From Candidatus Enterococcus stercoripullorum (GTDB lineage Bacteria; Bacillota; Bacilli; Lactobacillales; Enterococcaceae), in assembly GCA_019120335.1 (NCBI GenBank), contig DWVH01000031.1, positions 1 through 64,000 on the forward strand: a stretch of DNA of 64,000 bases, in the 5' to 3' direction. Every line of letters starts with the position of its first letter. Position 1 is the first letter of the stretch. This document shows, piece by piece, positions 10,501 through 22,653 of this stretch. A program made the position numbers and the translations under genes. A model generated the notes under the pieces. The model saw only the letters and a list, made by a program, of their open reading frames with translations. It did no database searches and had not been told where the DNA came from.

Positions 10501-10751
10501 GTGGATAAAATTTTCTGCTTATAATCTGTTGCATAATCAAAAATATTAAACGTTGAAATACTTTTATTTACTGTCGCAGTCTCTGGATCACCATCTACAT
10601 TACTTCCTAAAGTTTCCGTTACATCAGAAGGATTTAAATTACTATTTTCCTCTGCCCATACGCCAATTGGTAAGAAATTCATAAACATCGTTAAACACAA
10701 AAATACAGTAAATATGCGATTGATTCGCTCTAAATCAAACTTCTTTTTCAT
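1560..10751 (-). CDS. Giant LPXTG surface protein with 13 isopeptide pilin repeats
   Basis: Predicted wall-anchored adhesin or stalk protein, 3063 residues. Order: signal peptide (residues 1 to about 34, cleavage near VWAEE); a roughly 1000-residue unique N-terminal region that I do not recognise; an SdrD-B-like domain near 1050-1160 (ISGTAWADANGDGVKDADE); a short InlB/bacterial-repeat-like segment (YEVTWRAGDNGTI); thirteen FctA/Spy0128-type repeats of about 120-134 residues (about 1285-2970); then LPNTG, LPNTG and LPKTG motifs at about 2971, 3001 and 3024. The last is followed by a hydrophobic helix and RNHRK, a normal sortase signal. Each repeat keeps a GTK-type lysine, an ISE/INE-type glutamate and a C-terminal FxNxY asparagine, the residues that form intramolecular isopeptide bonds in this family, so the stalk should be stiff and protease-resistant. 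The start has a GGTTGAGG ribosome site. The gene has its own terminator and sits between ntpD and ntpJ. The ligand is unknown. Confidence 0.9.
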   Translation of the reverse strand: MKKKFDLERINRIFTVFLCLTMFMNFLPIGVWAEENSNLNPSDVTETLGSNVDGDPETATVNKSISTFNIFDYATDYKQKILSTITLDVRATYSIDTKNNSEVDDSVSVGYEFYIPKQIDGGGLLSFTNYNWLDNAKVSTVIIDQKPYWMLTGTKLYQDIVAGGSGEKLQITNTVGGEDGTVSYDGQTYNVHSIMWIEGDKEHTEKENNTLITMQADFDKLYDATLGGDIRNSYIGYYDKDTMTYYDLNESHSNNAVKGRFLWIVSLINKTQKDAEPLKGLQNWNVHFSVLNKTKTSIEQETREDYKPIFIDYTDSKSKLGVLFKKSLDYGGNAVYQYGGATSSANYSGEIIDKHSHIKCIADVERTQPDLFVQGYLFFIPDGPSDEDINQRIFNISIDNISLHSASGKDTTESNLNNNNLQINLPDNKVSTTAREWDKRVHFNVHNSVSRFPTSSSIGSKVTMLMGIRPNFADTSSLNINALNLFVKWDDKGLTLNTNEPINTYSGDSLFFGKNKQINILYAAKKNGEGWVSNEEILKTKATDEEVIFYDSMEQLLADGKKCIGVLKEYREGRLILTTYGLMGMRLIPFIVTGNINSSYMVAFDYEAWYGDNVLSGLETYKGTNGGTKPLYTTPPNLYDYSYDQEGDSYQFDDWQEENGKISSDPKNHIDADTIHVVGYDLSTNKASVINNAKNTSPATFDISKNERVAAIKSDFAVNWKGNTEDPKNVIHFSVDLMANQLNDVTWSKISSIGKVFIANSEAKVFWDENKQTFYSDDPSFREINSDDFYVQGGGKYSIYHSYFLGNIEDISKDIDVKEYILASEITCLSREKCAQPKNTYDESIRTKVAITKSGTINVYKNTRDSVVDIGSDFTYMLSSSTNGERNGEYFMLDILPFNNDFRGSHFIGDLSLKDKKIHIKLTTKNANLLSNFRFYYTTSSGVQNEFTSLPKNFDKNNYLGVAWKEGRTEVVNESTTKKEIDYYLENVDSIPTAILVRGDFEADERIFIELKLSPNGENINSTYINRGKVTSENYDYRLINSPNVTISTPSKSISGTAWADANGDGVKDADESVLSGIQVKLYDDKGNEITKDANGNNYGTVMTDSNGQYTFMNPADYEGKFYVQYLLSTEQAKLYGLTKESGDNAFKSTVKLNPNSEDSPVVKNATDLFSMDTYATLAENNQADLVMNKHLGLLPKYEVTWRAGDNGTITPSSPSEMVLSNQSPTTTVTPQAKNDYHFTGKWLMEVQTNGKWENKGLIADYKTTKITAPTRFTAQFTGLPTLEVKGQKHLTGGGKTDSDIAAEQFSFNVTRTDQESGTVTGLPTSAVKVQTGGALDFGTWKFSQEGTYTFTLSENDVPTGYTKATDIAMKVVVAKDDDGVYTAQATYNGENQLVFINHYTSPDSIKVTLQGTKQLTENGQAKLFTDGQFQAKIAADDENDTSGYTDLNSKIIGIPADGRFSFEPITFKKAGIYRFVITEINSNQVGYVYDHLAVEATVKVTLDEVTNKLSANITYKKNTKKIDQILFNNIFISPSPAKVTLTGMKYLTENNQTLSLAKNQFQFTIQPDANNPKDGLIGLTSTQVGNEENGSFNFETFSLTKVGTYKFVISEVDGQKAGYTYDKKPVTAIVKVRLATDNTLVPTVTYTKDNKTVESIAFTNQYATPTATDVTFTGTKKLTENNQAKAFTAGQFQAKIVADSANDATGYTGFTNTETIDIPANGNFSFDPIHFNKVGTYRFAISEVNGQATGYTYDSLVVEATVKVSLDQATNKLVSAVTYKKNGETVEKAVFNNMYIAPKATKVTFTGTKVLKEGNSVKAFTAGQFQAKIAADSANDTTGYTGFTSKTIDIPANGTFNFDAITFTKAGTYTFTISEVNGQKAGYTYDAKPVTAKVMVTLGSDNTLVPSVTYTKDNKTVESIVFTNQYATPTATDVTFTGTKKLTENNQAKAFTAGQFQAKIVADSTNDATGYTGFTNAETIDIPANGNFSFDPIHFNKVGTYRFILTEVNGAKAGYTYDAMAIEAIVKVDLDQTTNKLTSTVTYKKNSQVVNQAVFNNTYTTPSPSAVTLTGTKTLTENEQAKVMTKDQFQFTVTPDKDNPEEGYTGLTTTTVGNEANGSFSFGTLNFTKVGTYKFVINEVDGKQAGYTYDDKLVNVTVKVTLGEDNVLHPTVTYEKAGQTVQGIAFNNTYTTPAAIDVTLQGTKKLTENNQAKAFTAGQFQAKIVADSTNDATGYTGFSNEKMIGIPANGNFSFDSIHFNKVGTYRFTISEVNGQATGYTYDGQVVEATVKVSLDQATNKLTSAVTYKKNGQAIEQAVFNNTYTAPSPTTITLTGTKILTENAQAKVMTKDQFHFTVTPDKDNPADGYTGLTTTTVGNEANGSFSFGALNFTKAGTYKFVINEVDGKQAGYTYDVKPVTATVTVKLATDNTLVPTVTYTKNSKRVESIAFTNQYATPTATDVTLTGTKILKEGETAKAFTTGQFKANIVADSTNDTTGYTGFTSKTIHIPANGTFSFDSIHFTKAGTYHFTISEVNGQATGYTYDNLIVEATVKVSLDKATNKLVSTVTYKKNGQAIEQAVFNNTYTAPSPTTITLMGTKVLKEGDTAKAFTAGQFQFTVTPDKDNPADGYTGLATTTVGNEANGSFSFGTLNFTKVGTYKFVISEVDGQKAGYTYDDKPVTATVKVTLGEDNVLHPTVTYEKDGQSAEAIAFTNTYTMPSAVSLHLTGQKELTGQKDTKSIQANQFHFTVSDDRNRKVGVQAGGTIDFGTFSFTQVGNYRMTIQEENLGQAGYTYDTSRYDWLVTVTLNEATNRLEATSQLTKDGQAVSAVTFTNHYQAKSVVVADPPIEKAVIGQPTTPAAFSFVMTATNPTFPMPTGSVNGEKTMTRIGAGRVEFGDITFTETGTYTYVLQEKNLATPGYAYDQRSYLVTYEVTDKDGQLTVTRTIEQAGQTVTRVLFTNVYTAPILPNTGGNPSEQNPGESSTNIQSTNPTAQSLLPNTGTNPTVSKVVQQPTPTTNRLPKTGNASSAAYVWVGIVMIVHSGMSCLLYYRNHRKMNRP
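1841..6905 (-). repeat. 13-unit coding tandem repeat (about 390 bp period)
   Basis: The segment encodes thirteen consecutive FctA-like domains. Units 2-11 are closely similar and units 1, 12 and 13 are diverged. Two sub-types can be recognised: one has FQAKIVADS in its N-half and VSLDQATNKL in its C-half; the other has FTVTPDKDNP in its N-half and TLGEDN or LATDNTLVP in its C-half. C-halves alternate regularly along the array. Nearly identical stretches recur across units, so unit number could vary by recombination and short-read assembly may be unreliable here. Confidence 0.85.
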
Positions 10752-10927
10752 TTTTACCTCAACCTTTCTTTTGCTTTTCCCTTTTAAACGACCTATATTT
10801 TTGTCTGAGCGCTAAAACAAAACCTTGATTTAGCAACCTTTCTCAAAAACTGTGTCCACAACCCATTTTTGCATTCTTTCAATGAAAAACACAAATAAAA
10901 ATGACAGAATTGCATCCTTCCGACTAC

Positions 10928-10995
10928 ATATTATCACTTGATAAAGAAAAGTAAATACCTCATAAATATGTATGTAAAGCTAAAAATTTACATAC
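10928..10995 (-). promoter_or_regulatory. Putative adhesin promoter with upstream inverted repeat
   Basis: On the minus strand TTTACT (10950-10955) and TAATAT (10928-10933) are spaced by 16 bp. Fifteen bp upstream of the -35 box lies a perfect 9-bp inverted repeat, GTATGTAAA (10970-10978) and TTTACATAC (10987-10995), where an activator could bind. A transcript from here would have a leader of about 170 nt. Prediction by eye. Confidence 0.35.
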
Positions 10996-11310
10996 TCTCA
11001 ACTCTTTCTAATAGTATTTTTCATTAAATAATATAACAAACATAGAATATAAAAATCATAAAACATGCAGATTTCACTAACTGTTATTTCATTGTCTATT
11101 TAGGGTACACTCTATTCATACAACACTGTGTTGATTTAGATGAAATTGATATTTTTTCTTTTTATAAAATGACAACACTTACATTTTTAGTTATTGTGCC
11201 TCTTTTGCGCTTTTTTGGTGATAATCGGAAAGGCGTTCTTTTTGTCTCTTGTTTTAGCTATTTTATTTAGGTTGTTTTGAACTAGACTAAAATCCGTTCA
11301 AGTACTTTTT

Positions 11311-11360
11311 CGCGCAAAACCACTGCACAAATTTTTAAATTTATGCAGTGGTTTTGCGTG
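11311..11360. repeat. 17-bp inverted repeat in ntpD-adhesin gap
   Basis: Arms 11311-11327 and 11344-11360 pair over 17 bp with one G-T pair, around a 16-nt AT-only-like loop. Neither strand has a good T-run after it, so it is not a typical terminator. The rest of 10752-11401 is AT-rich and I see no gene in it; a counterpart of the small E. hirae ntpH gene is not visible. Confidence 0.7.
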
Positions 11361-11401
11361 AAAAGCTTAAAATTTCGAAAAAGCAGCTTGCATGCATAAA
11401 A

Positions 11402-11440
11402 CAAGCGCACGATTCTCTTTCACTTGGAATCGTGCGCTTG
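11402..11440. terminator. Bidirectional-looking terminator after ntpD
   Basis: Perfect 14-bp stem (11402-11415 with 11427-11440). It follows the ntpD stop on the minus strand with a TTTT run, and has a richer T-run on the plus strand. It should end the ntp operon transcript before the adhesin gene. Confidence 0.8.
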
Positions 11441-11448
11441 TTTGCTTT

Positions 11449-12081
11449 TTATTTTTGGTTCATATTCTTAATCTTGATTAAACGAGTGATTTCGGCACGT
11501 TCATTTTCTTCAAGTTTCATGCGAATGCGATAAATGGTTTGCTCTAATTGAGGAATGGTCATATATTCCAACGCGTTAACTCGACGTCTAGTCTTTTCAA
11601 TTTCCGTAGACATCAACTGACACGTTTTTTCGATTTCCGTTAATTCTAATAATTTAGGTAGAATGGCGGTAAAATCATCAATTACCTTATCTAATTCTGC
11701 ATTGGAGTTCAAATAACCATATTCTAATGGTGAAGAAAGCAAGTCATCATCATAGTCAAAATTCATAACTGGTACTTTGACACTCATGATATTTTTTTCT
11801 AATACATCCAAACTAACCTCGCTGGCTGGCAACATGAAAAGCTCTTCAATAAAGTTTTCATTAATGGCCGCATCAGCTAACATCAATTGGCGCATCGCTT
11901 CTTGAAGTTTTTCCTCGACTTCTTTACGCAATTGGTCATTTTTGCGGATGAGTAAGATAAATTGACGCATCAGTTCATCTTGCTTATCCTTTAATAATTT
12001 ATGACCTCGGGTAGCCGTTTGTAATTGCTTTTTGAGTCGAGTCAGCTCCATTCGCGTTGGATTGACATTTAACTCAGGCAT
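11449..12081 (-). CDS. ntpD: V-type Na+-ATPase subunit D (central stalk)
   Basis: Rotor-shaft subunit of the V1 part of the ATPase, a long antiparallel coiled coil that turns inside the A3B3 head together with NtpG. The protein opens [20 protein letters not shown] and is helical and charged throughout, as expected. I chose the ATG at 12081, giving 210 residues; an upstream in-frame GTG at 12090 overlaps the ntpB stop and has no advantage. AAGGGGTG lies about 10 bp before the ATG. Last gene of the co-oriented operon, ended by the stem at 11402-11440. Confidence 0.95.
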   Translation of the reverse strand: MPELNVNPTRMELTRLKKQLQTATRGHKLLKDKQDELMRQFILLIRKNDQLRKEVEEKLQEAMRQLMLADAAINENFIEELFMLPASEVSLDVLEKNIMSVKVPVMNFDYDDDLLSSPLEYGYLNSNAELDKVIDDFTAILPKLLELTEIEKTCQLMSTEIEKTRRRVNALEYMTIPQLEQTIYRIRMKLEENERAEITRLIKIKNMNQK

Positions 12082-12086
12082 GGATC

Positions 12087-15240
<3,154 letters not shown>

Positions 15241-15311
15241 AATCGCTACCTCCTAATTTTTTATTGATGGTGTTCTTATCTACTCCACGACGTTCAGCAG
15301 CTAGACATTGT

Positions 15312-15384
15312 GAAATTCGCCCTCCCGTTTGTGAAAATCTCCTTTCATCCGATTTTCTCAGCGGGAGGTAAGCACACGAATTTC
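15312..15384 (-). other. Three-helix hairpin in the ntpG-ntpA gap
   Basis: Three nested perfect arms: 15312-15319 with 15377-15384 (8 bp), 15321-15327 with 15362-15368 (7 bp) and 15333-15339 with 15351-15357 (7 bp). No T-run follows on the minus strand. It lies in the mRNA about 70 nt before the ntpA ribosome site and could be a processing or 5'-stabilising element. Confidence 0.65.
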
Positions 15385-15413
15385 TTCATGTCTGACCGAG
15401 CTGCTTCACGACC

Positions 15414-15725
15414 TTATAATATATTTTGTCCGACGGCTTTTTCGACGCGGTCTCGGATATTTTGTTGGCCGATTCCTAAGCTTCCTGAATGGTTTGGGAT
15501 TAGGACAATCGCTGGGGTCATTACTTCATCGAAACGTGCTATGGTTTCACTGGCCTTTTGCGCATATTCTTCTGTAATATAAATGACGCCATAATCTTTA
15601 TCAGCCATCTCCTCAATTGCTTGTCGAATTTCATGTGTAGTATCAACGAAACGAACGTCAAAACCAAATAATTTGAAAGGTAATACTGAATCTTTATCAC
15701 CGATTACACCAATTCTATATGTCAT
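15414..15725 (-). CDS. ntpG: V-type Na+-ATPase subunit G (F-type in other naming)
   Basis: Small central-stalk subunit, 103 residues, partner of NtpD in the rotor. It begins [20 protein letters not shown] and has the Rossmann-like pattern of the family ([26 protein letters not shown]). It overlaps ntpC by 11 bp, so translation is probably coupled. The length is typical for the family. Confidence 0.95.
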   Translation of the reverse strand: MTYRIGVIGDKDSVLPFKLFGFDVRFVDTTHEIRQAIEEMADKDYGVIYITEEYAQKASETIARFDEVMTPAIVLIPNHSGSLGIGQQNIRDRVEKAVGQNIL

Positions 15726-16707
15726 AAGTCAGTCTCATCCTTTCTTTGATTTCTTGATTGGTAAAGCCACTGCGTTTTCCTACGATAATCGTTCGTAAAT
15801 TCTTCGTTTCAACTTCTTTTGCATTTAAATAAGCTAAAAGTGGTAAAGGCCCAAACGCAACGGATGTGGCACGGACATAGTGATCTGTTAAGAAATTATC
15901 CTTGATTTTTTCTAAAAGATGGAAGTTCAACTTATTATCACGTAAAGCCTCTTGTAATAACTCACCATAAGTACTATTAAGTAAATAATCTACAAAAGTC
16001 GCTACATCCTCTTTACAAAAACGCAGTAATTCTTCTTTATCAATACTGCCACAGCTTGAAAGTACCCCAGTCATAAACGCTTGGCTACGATTTTGGACAA
16101 TACCTCGACCGGCTGTGATAATGTTCGTCAAATCAATAAAGCCGATTATTTCATCCAACAGTTCGGGATAACCTAATTGTTCACCGATTTTACGCTGCAT
16201 CCTTAAAAAGGCTCGATCATAAATGACATCTATCCCTTGAACAACCTTTGATGCTTCGAGATATTCACGTACTTCTAAAATACTAGCCATCAAATCTTCT
16301 GGTAATTGAGATACCCCGGTTTTAATGGCACTCTTTAAAGTGTCGATATCATAAAAGCCATCATAAATACATAGATAATCATAATTTTGATTTAAAACTT
16401 GTGCCTTGGTCAAAACTTTCAAATTGTGGAAAGTATAACGCATGGTATATATCCAAATAACCTCTTTTTCAGGTGCTAAATCAATCAGTTCTGAAATTGT
16501 ATTTTCGATATCATGATTCAAATTTTGCTCAAAATGATAGGCAAAATTTTCCCCGAGATAGTCTTGATAAACCGTATTGGATAAAATTTGAGACACTTGC
16601 TCTAAATCATCAGCTGCAACCAAGCGCTCAAATGTGTCTTTGGAAAGCAAACTCGACTCACGAATTCGCACCAATGGATTGACCTCATGATAGGTAGGCT
16701 TACTCAT
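15715..16707 (-). CDS. ntpC: V-type Na+-ATPase subunit C (d-type connector)
   Basis: Funnel-shaped connector between the membrane K-ring and the D-G shaft, 330 residues, mostly helical. Start [20 protein letters not shown]; the family segment [11 protein letters not shown] is visible near the middle. It belongs to the AC39/V-type subunit C (d) family. Neighbours and order match the known ntp operon. Confidence 0.93.
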   Translation of the reverse strand: MSKPTYHEVNPLVRIRESSLLSKDTFERLVAADDLEQVSQILSNTVYQDYLGENFAYHFEQNLNHDIENTISELIDLAPEKEVIWIYTMRYTFHNLKVLTKAQVLNQNYDYLCIYDGFYDIDTLKSAIKTGVSQLPEDLMASILEVREYLEASKVVQGIDVIYDRAFLRMQRKIGEQLGYPELLDEIIGFIDLTNIITAGRGIVQNRSQAFMTGVLSSCGSIDKEELLRFCKEDVATFVDYLLNSTYGELLQEALRDNKLNFHLLEKIKDNFLTDHYVRATSVAFGPLPLLAYLNAKEVETKNLRTIIVGKRSGFTNQEIKERMRLTYDI

Positions 16708-16722
16708 TGAATCACCTTCCTT

Positions 16723-17307
16723 TTAATCAAACAACTGCTTAGCTAAGTCAAAACTCATGGTTGTTTGGATATCTTTAATTAAGTTTTCGAAAATAAAATT
16801 ATATTGAACCCCACCATCATCAATGATAAAGCCTGCTTGTTTATTGATGATTTCATCCGCTAACTGCAGTGAAAAAGGTAATTGCGCATTCAATTTTGCA
16901 ATAAAATTAGCTGAATAAGCCTTTTTAGAATATTCCCCGCTGATAAATTGTACCTCATGATTCAAGTCTAAACTTGCTAAGGCTTGTTGCGCAAAATCTT
17001 GCATTTGCTCAGGTGACCAAGCTGCCATTTCTTCAGCTGCTTGCACAAATAAATGCTCTAAATAGCGTTGTTTTTCATTTAAGATGGTTTGTCTCGCTTC
17101 AACTTCTTGACGGTTATGAAGTTGTTTATATTTTTTATCTAGCATTTGCGCTTGTTTTTTCAGTTGACGTTCTTTGTCTTGTGCTAACAGGTTAAATTTT
17201 TGTTGATAGACTTCATCAAGACGTGCCAACTCTTTTTTCTCAAAAGCTTCACGTTCGCTACGTGCTTGACTTTCGATTTGTTCGATAATATTGTCGATGG
17301 CACTCAT
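16723..17307 (-). CDS. ntpE: V-type Na+-ATPase subunit E (peripheral stalk)
   Basis: Peripheral-stalk subunit that pairs with NtpF and holds the A3B3 head still. 194 residues; the first 110 or so form a long charged coiled coil (MSAIDNIIEQIESQARSERE), followed by a globular C-terminal part (GGVQYNFIFENLIKDIQ). 15 bp separate it from ntpC and from ntpK on either side. Confidence 0.92.
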   Translation of the reverse strand: MSAIDNIIEQIESQARSEREAFEKKELARLDEVYQQKFNLLAQDKERQLKKQAQMLDKKYKQLHNRQEVEARQTILNEKQRYLEHLFVQAAEEMAAWSPEQMQDFAQQALASLDLNHEVQFISGEYSKKAYSANFIAKLNAQLPFSLQLADEIINKQAGFIIDDGGVQYNFIFENLIKDIQTTMSFDLAKQLFD

Positions 17308-17322
17308 TTTCTCACCTCGCGA

Positions 17323-19761
<2,439 letters not shown>

Positions 19762-19775
<14 letters not shown>

Positions 19776-20094
19776 AGGTTACCATCACCTTTTCAATCAC
19801 TTGCGCAACTGCCTTTTGTGCATTTTCTTGATAACTTGCCTCTAAATGCTGCTTAGTCGTAGCTACTTCTTTGGCTAATTTTTGCGCCTCTCGTGTCAAA
19901 CTTTCTTGCTTTTTGGCTTCTGTTGTTTCAATAAAAGTCTTAACTTCAGCTTTATTTTGCGACAATTTAGCTTCATATTTATGTTGAAGTTCTAGTTCAT
20001 AGTCTTTCATCTTTTGTCGTAAAGCCTGCATTTGCGCTTCATTTTTCGACTCCGTTGCTTTAATTTTATCAAGCACTTCTTGCAATTGATTCAC
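19762..20094 (-). CDS. ntpF: V-type Na+-ATPase subunit F (peripheral stalk)
   Basis: Coiled-coil partner of NtpE in the peripheral stalk, about 110 residues and almost wholly helical and charged. First gene of the operon. The annotated start is a GTG at 20094 only about 3 nt after AAAGGA; an in-frame TTG at 20085 with an 11-nt gap would give 107 residues and is equally possible. The context (order F-I-K-E-C-G-A-B-D) makes the identity secure even though coiled coils carry little signature. Confidence 0.88.
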
Positions 20095-20708
20095 ATCCTT
20101 TCAAATTTGGCTAGATACGCTGTACTTGTATCCGCCAATTTTAAGCACCATTAAATCTCTATTAAACAAAAAAATTGACCATTTCTACAAGAAGTCAGTC
20201 CTTCTCACCCCTTGAAGAACGCGATCCTTGAAGCATATGCTCAACCATTTCGTAATATTCGATTTACACTGGATAGTATAGCAAAACTTACTGAAAAAGA
20301 AAAGAAAAAAATGAAAATACAAGACCAGATAAAGTACTTTTAAAATTATGAAAACACCTTATTTTAATTATCAAAAAATATTTCTTCTATTATAGTAGAT
20401 TGTCGATGCTGCATTTTTTAGTTTGCTATATTTATTAAATATTTCATAAAATATAATCATACTCTTTTCAATTATTAAAAACCAGCATATAAACCCGAAT
20501 AATTAATATAACAAGAAAACTCAAGAAATTAATCGCAGTTTTCGTTATATTATACAACTCAAACAGTTATATCTAAATATCTTTAACTAAAATCACACTA
20601 TTTTTTAAAATTCACTTTAAAGAATTAGTTGACCCTTTATAAATCTAAAATCACCATTCGTGAAAAGTTTAATTTTATTTTTGATTGAGGTTAGATTCAT
20701 AATATTGC
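20095..20708. other. AT-rich gap between ntp operon and lrp
   Basis: No gene seen in about 600 bp. The ntp promoter should lie here on the minus strand; a TATACT-like -10 occurs near 20273-20278 but I see no convincing -35. The remainder is long A/T tracts. Confidence 0.5.
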
Positions 20709-20737
20709 TTGCAAGTTGATAACGTAATCGCTAAAAT
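20709..20737 (+). promoter_or_regulatory. Promoter of the Lrp/AsnC gene
   Basis: TTGCAA (20709-20714) and TAAAAT (20732-20737) with 17-bp spacing, 24 bp before the TTG start codon. Confidence 0.5.
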
Positions 20738-20760
20738 GAAGAATAAAGGAGGGGATATTT

Positions 20761-21204
20761 TTGGATGATTTAGATTACAAGATATTGAATATCCTACAAA
20801 GAAATGGTCGTATTACCGTCAAGCAAATCGCTGAAGAGTGTTTTATTTCCTCTCCGTCGGTCTCTGTACGACTTCAAAACCTAGAAAATAATAGCTATAT
20901 TAAAAACTACCAGGCAATGGTTAATTATCAAAAATTAGGTTATTCTATCAAAGCGTATGTGAACTGTGCCGTTAACGCGAAAGACAAGGATGCTTTTTAC
21001 CAATATATTGAAGCAATTCCCAATGTCGTAGAATGTGATTGTATTACTGGAGATTATTCTATGCTACTAAAGGTATATTTTCCAAATACGGTTGACCTAG
21101 ATAATTTTATTAATGCTTTGCAAAGATTTGGTGATACTAAGACACACATCGTCTTTTCTACCAATGTCGGCCCTCGTGGCGTTCAATTTCAAACCAATGC
21201 CTAA
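20761..21204 (+). CDS. Lrp/AsnC family transcriptional regulator
   Basis: DNA-binding regulator, 147 residues. An N-terminal winged helix-turn-helix (LDYKILNILQRNGRITVKQIA ending in SSPSVSVRLQNLE) is followed by a RAM/AsnC effector domain (residues about 65-140, with the family GDYSMLLKV motif). The start is TTG at 20761, preceded by AAAGGAGGGG with a 6-nt gap. Such proteins usually sense an amino acid and form octamers or dimers. It stands alone between the ntp promoter region and a terminator, so the target genes cannot be named. Confidence 0.88.
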   Translation: MDDLDYKILNILQRNGRITVKQIAEECFISSPSVSVRLQNLENNSYIKNYQAMVNYQKLGYSIKAYVNCAVNAKDKDAFYQYIEAIPNVVECDCITGDYSMLLKVYFPNTVDLDNFINALQRFGDTKTHIVFSTNVGPRGVQFQTNA

Positions 21205-21205
21205 C

Positions 21206-21246
21206 AAAAAGCTTCATCTCCTCGCTTAGGAAATGAAGCTTTTTTT
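21206..21246. terminator. Bidirectional terminator between lrp and dltD
   Basis: A 12-bp stem (21206-21217 with 21233-21244) with an A-run on the left and a T-run on the right serves both converging genes. Confidence 0.85.
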
Positions 21247-21248
21247 GT

Positions 21249-22508
21249 CTATTCAATATTTTCTTGATTTTGCCACTTTTTAGAAAAGAACTGGGCATTA
21301 TTTAAATGGTAATTGGTTGGTTGATAAGGTTGCGCTAAAAATGGTGCAATTGCCTCATCTGCTCTTAACCACCCGCGCCAGCCTAGATGAATCGTGTCAG
21401 CCATAAAGAAACGCACATTGGCATCCTTAGAAAAATCCGCAATATCCGTAAATCCTTGACTTTGCAATTGATACTTGATTTTTTTTGCAAAACGCTGCAA
21501 CATCTCTTGGGAAAGACCAGTATAATCACTCCACTTTTGATTCACCGGTGGAATGATAAATAAAACTTGCGTATGAGATTGGGCAAATTGATTCAATACC
21601 AATTGAAAATCTGCATACTCCGGTGATTGACAGTAGTTCCATTTACGTTGAGAATTCTTCAACCCCTTGAGACCAAGTTCTAAGCGGGATTTATAAAAAC
21701 CATTATCAATTTCAAAACGATTATTATTGGTGTGTTTTTGACCAATTTTTTCCGCTAAAGAATCTAAAGTTTGGTAATTATATTCACTCGGTAATTTTTT
21801 AGCAAAGTAATTGATTTTCTTTTCCTTTGATAACATACCGATTTGCGTAAAAAGATGATCCTCTTTTTGTAATAATTGATAATTATATTCTAAGTAATGA
21901 CGTTGTTTACGCGACAATTGATTCGATCCATTAGCTAGCTCACTTAAGATAGCACTCATTTTTGCATTGTCCTTGATGCGACTGAAACCAAGTAATCTTC
22001 GTGCATAATAACGGTCAGAATCACGCACTTGATCAATCGAAAGCAACCAATGATATAGTTCAAGTTCAGAAAAATAAGCATTGAACTCTAAATCTTCCAT
22101 CCCCTTTTTCGTAAACCATTGCGGTGAAATAATGAAGACTGCTTTTTTATTTGTTAATTCCTTACTTAAAGAATTACTAATCGCAAATTGACTTAAAGAC
22201 TGGGTACCTGGAGCCCCTAATAAAAATGGACGGTAAGAACGATGATATTTTTCAGCCAACACACTTGGATGAAATGGACTTAGACGACTTAACTCAGAAG
22301 AACCAAAAAACGGAACATACTCTCCCGAAGCGATAGCCGGATTTTTAATCGCCATACCTCCAAATACGTTACTAGCCATACTCGTAGATGCTTGTTGCCA
22401 GACTTTCGGTTTTTCAATAGTTTTCTTTGAAGGCCAACAAAAAATCAGACCTAAAATAATAAGTGCGACCAATAAAGGTGCAAAATGACTTAGTATCTTT
22501 TTTGACAT
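21249..22508 (-). CDS. dltD: DltD, lipoteichoic acid D-alanylation protein (stand-alone)
   Basis: DltD acts at the outer membrane face in D-alanylation of teichoic acids. 419 residues: one N-terminal membrane helix (about 8-26) and an extracytoplasmic SGNH-like domain. The catalytic serine motif FFGSSELSR lies at residues 67-75 and the Asp-His pair in DTIHLGWRG near the C-terminus. dltX, dltA, dltB and dltC are not adjacent: a terminator and lrp lie on one side, a LysR gene on the other. The ATG has a weak ribosome site and overlaps the stop of a 20-codon upstream reading frame, so translation may be coupled. Confidence 0.9.
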   Translation of the reverse strand: MSKKILSHFAPLLVALIILGLIFCWPSKKTIEKPKVWQQASTSMASNVFGGMAIKNPAIASGEYVPFFGSSELSRLSPFHPSVLAEKYHRSYRPFLLGAPGTQSLSQFAISNSLSKELTNKKAVFIISPQWFTKKGMEDLEFNAYFSELELYHWLLSIDQVRDSDRYYARRLLGFSRIKDNAKMSAILSELANGSNQLSRKQRHYLEYNYQLLQKEDHLFTQIGMLSKEKKINYFAKKLPSEYNYQTLDSLAEKIGQKHTNNNRFEIDNGFYKSRLELGLKGLKNSQRKWNYCQSPEYADFQLVLNQFAQSHTQVLFIIPPVNQKWSDYTGLSQEMLQRFAKKIKYQLQSQGFTDIADFSKDANVRFFMADTIHLGWRGWLRADEAIAPFLAQPYQPTNYHLNNAQFFSKKWQNQENIE

Positions 22509-22570
22509 TATTGTATACCAACGTTAGATAAATAACGTAATTCCTTTCTTAAAATCAAAGTACAATTCAT
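22508..22570 (-). CDS. Possible 20-residue leader peptide before dltD
   Basis: ATG at 22570 directly follows GAGGAG (gap of only 1 nt) and the frame ends TAATG, its stop sharing an A with the dltD start. dltD itself lacks a clear ribosome site. The peptide would be MNCTLILRKELRYLSNVGIQ. The short gap is unfavourable; treat as a possible coupling device. Confidence 0.25.
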   Translation of the reverse strand: MNCTLILRKELRYLSNVGIQ

Positions 22571-22653
22571 TCTCCTCATCCAAAATAACGCGAAAAGAGA
22601 TAAACTGCAAGCCATTTTAAGTGTTTTTTGAAAATTTCAATAAAAAATCAGTC

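Noticed and set aside
10752-11448. A small ntpH gene expected after ntpD
   Set aside because: No frame with a ribosome site or matching length is present in the gap.
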